Source: Ferriphaselus amnicola
GTDB taxonomy: Bacteria; Pseudomonadota; Gammaproteobacteria; Burkholderiales; Gallionellaceae
Assembly: GCF_000974685.2 (NCBI RefSeq)
Contig: NZ_AP018738.1
Location: forward strand, 2,232,001-2,296,000
Length of the DNA: 64,000 nt
Direction of reading: 5' to 3'
Under the pieces are notes generated by a model. It was not told the DNA's origin, searched no databases, and was given only the letters and a program-made list of their open reading frames with translations. Position 1 is the first letter of the stretch. Every line of letters starts with the position of its first letter. The translations under genes were made by a program, and so were the position numbers. Shown piece by piece: positions 63,501-64,000 of the stretch.

Positions 63501-64000
63501 AGAGGTCTGAAGAACTGATCTGGATGCACGCCAACTTCGATCAGCTTACCCAGTTGCCGAATCGCCGCATGTTCCATGATCGATTGGTGCAAGACTTAAA
63601 GAAAGCAAACCGCGCAGGATTGAAGTTGGCTCTGATGTTCCTTGATTTAGATCGATTCAAAGAGGTCAACGACACTTTGGGGCACGATATCGGTGATGCT
63701 TTACTGGTCGAAGCATCTAAGCGCATCGTGGCGTGTGTACGCGAATCAGATACGGTAGCGAGATTGGGCGGCGATGAGTTCACCATCATTCTGGCCGATC
63801 TGGACGATCTAAGTTGTATTGAGCGCATCGCCGAGGCGGTTCTGCTGTCTTTGGTGCAGCCGTTCGAGTTGGGCAAAAATGTTGCTTATATTTCTGCCAG
63901 CATCGGGATCACCCTGTACCCAGACGATGCGATAACTTTGGAGGATATGCTGAAGAATGCCGATCAGGCGATGTACGTGGCCAAGAGTTCTGGGCGAAAC
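60566..64000 (+). CDS. Multi-PAS GGDEF protein, C-terminus beyond the window
   Basis: An open frame of 1145 codons runs to the right edge. Two membrane segments (about 13-35, VIAVTGIVILLAVELTASAV; 49-72) are followed by about seven PAS-type sensor units (90-1000) and a GGDEF domain with LGGDEFTII (GGDEF at 1068-1072). The diguanylate cyclase site is intact; an EAL domain may follow outside. AAAGG precedes the ATG. PAS units at about 345-590 closely resemble, in the same order, two PAS units of the protein at 30687 (for example HRHRDGSLRNVHVSS versus HRRRDGTLRNTHVSS), so they are paralogues. Confidence 0.9.
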   Translation, partial: MTSKLILLMQRYRGWRVIAVTGIVILLAVELTASAVDYGINGVVHADTWVIALVVAGIVAPLSLGFLAEVLNEIAKAQQHSLEASVRRAETRLEMAIEAAQMVFWELDFVTGELRYNDAKEHWLGVDSLGEAHTIPSWMNNIHPDDQAPFMEHFQRALLPDNAGFDFEYRVKKIGGGWIWVQSRGNVVQRGANNEPLLAAGGSLDIDARKMAELALGDINDRLQNIFNDNPDLMLISRLSDGLITEVNDTFVKVSGYSKQEAIGNTTIGLGLWSDVNDRQRMTKALIDTGRCEGLESEFTTKDGIKIIGSLEAVTTHLRGVPHILCTVRDISARKRAEEQLQQSEALLRATLESTDEGILMVGEDGHILSANQRFLELWRVPKELASAGQDELLLAHVLDQLNDPDAFLSLVRQIYQNDNEARDTLTFKDGRTFTRFTRALNIGDKRGRIWCFKDISEQVKAQAELAAREEIYRAIVTHANEGVLLFDPTTQGFIEFNDAMCEGLGYSQAEFAQLSIPDIQAEHDGEQIRSNIRTILTTGSMAFETLHRHRDGSLRNVHVSSKTVHLHGRSFVVTIITDITERKRTQLALQASEEKLRIILDSVDAYIYLKDINGRYLFANRPVRELWGASMAEIVGFGDEKFFDEATAQTIRHNDSQVLLGGETISVEETNTVPATGLTATYLSTKLPLRSADGSIYALCGISTDITIRINAEVALRESEARAQGLANLLRLITDNVPDMIWAKDLENRYLFANKAICEQLLNASDTDEPIGKDDMFFALRERNRHPEDPQWHTFGELCQDSDMLTLQNGKPSQFDEYGNVQGKFLFLDVHKAPFVNDKGELVGVVGSARDVTAQKAVEEKLRLAALVLDNSSEAMLVTDADNRIVDVNPAFTTLTGYTSMEVMGKDPALLKSGKHQPDFYLDMWRQIEATGRWQGEVWNRRKNGDLYVEWLTINTIRHADGTVNRRVAMFSDITEKKRSEELIWMHANFDQLTQLPNRRMFHDRLVQDLKKANRAGLKLALMFLDLDRFKEVNDTLGHDIGDALLVEASKRIVACVRESDTVARLGGDEFTIILADLDDLSCIERIAEAVLLSLVQPFELGKNVAYISASIGITLYPDDAITLEDMLKNADQAMYVAKSSGRN

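Noticed and set aside
1-64000. CRISPR arrays and rRNA genes
   Set aside because: No regularly spaced repeat-spacer array and no rRNA sequence seen; the 59.7 kb repeats are too few and have no spacers.

Overview
The window looks like part of a betaproteobacterial chromosome, probably of the Nitrosomonadales/Gallionellaceae type. The evidence is moderate-to-high GC, the protein style, and the metX-metW-ampG-bioA neighbourhood. No rRNA or species marker is present, so this placement is inference. It holds one transposable (Mu/BcepMu-like) prophage that runs off the left edge, about 39 kb of ordinary host genes, and a short accessory stretch next to a tRNA-Arg gene on the right.

1-19.4 kb: a Mu-like prophage built as three blocks. 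A leftward early operon (about 9.7 kb down to 1.3 kb) has a gp16-type regulator, transposase A, ATPase B, small early proteins, HU, GemA and Mor. A rightward immunity operon (9785-10894) has a CI-like repressor behind a run of ten Gs and a membrane protein. The late genes are split into two outward-facing operons. One goes right (amidase, holin-like, gp27, terminase, portal, MazG-like, F-like head protein, G-like). The other goes left (I protease and an unfinished gene). Each late operon is preceded, at nearly the same distance, by the same palindrome (core CGGGAAACATTTCCCG), which suggests one activator drives both.

19.3-20.7 kb: phage end, a nested inverted-repeat element, and a frameshifted abortive-infection (Abi-alpha/DUF4393-like) gene. 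20.7-34.4 kb: aroC, a TPR protein with duplicated NTF2-like domains, glnS, a universal stress protein, a small membrane protein, cysS with two unusual inserts, an Atm1-type ABC exporter, a candidate sigma54-driven small RNA, and a CBS-PAS-GGDEF-EAL protein.

34.4-48.0 kb: a long leftward gene run. metX and metW sit behind a SAM-II-like riboswitch with a terminator. They are followed by ampG-like, bioA, dacB, a sugar-phosphate mutarotase, a patatin-like lipoprotein and pabB. The run ends in a tightly overlapping operon of thermostable-hemolysin-like acyltransferase, AMP-forming ligase, haem-oxygenase-fold diiron protein, SDR and TPR protein, which looks like an uncharacterised acyl-metabolite pathway.

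48.1-58.6 kb: an MHS-type transporter, glycogen phosphorylase with a consensus sigma54 promoter, paired upstream dyads and an apparent ATT start, an RND efflux operon (MFP-RND-OMF), and tRNA-Arg(CCG). 58.7-60.5 kb is nearly gene-free and carries an AlpA-like regulator, strong hairpins and a transposon-end- or iteron-like repeat array. From 60.6 kb a multi-PAS GGDEF protein runs off the right edge. It shares a PAS-PAS module with the 30.7 kb protein.
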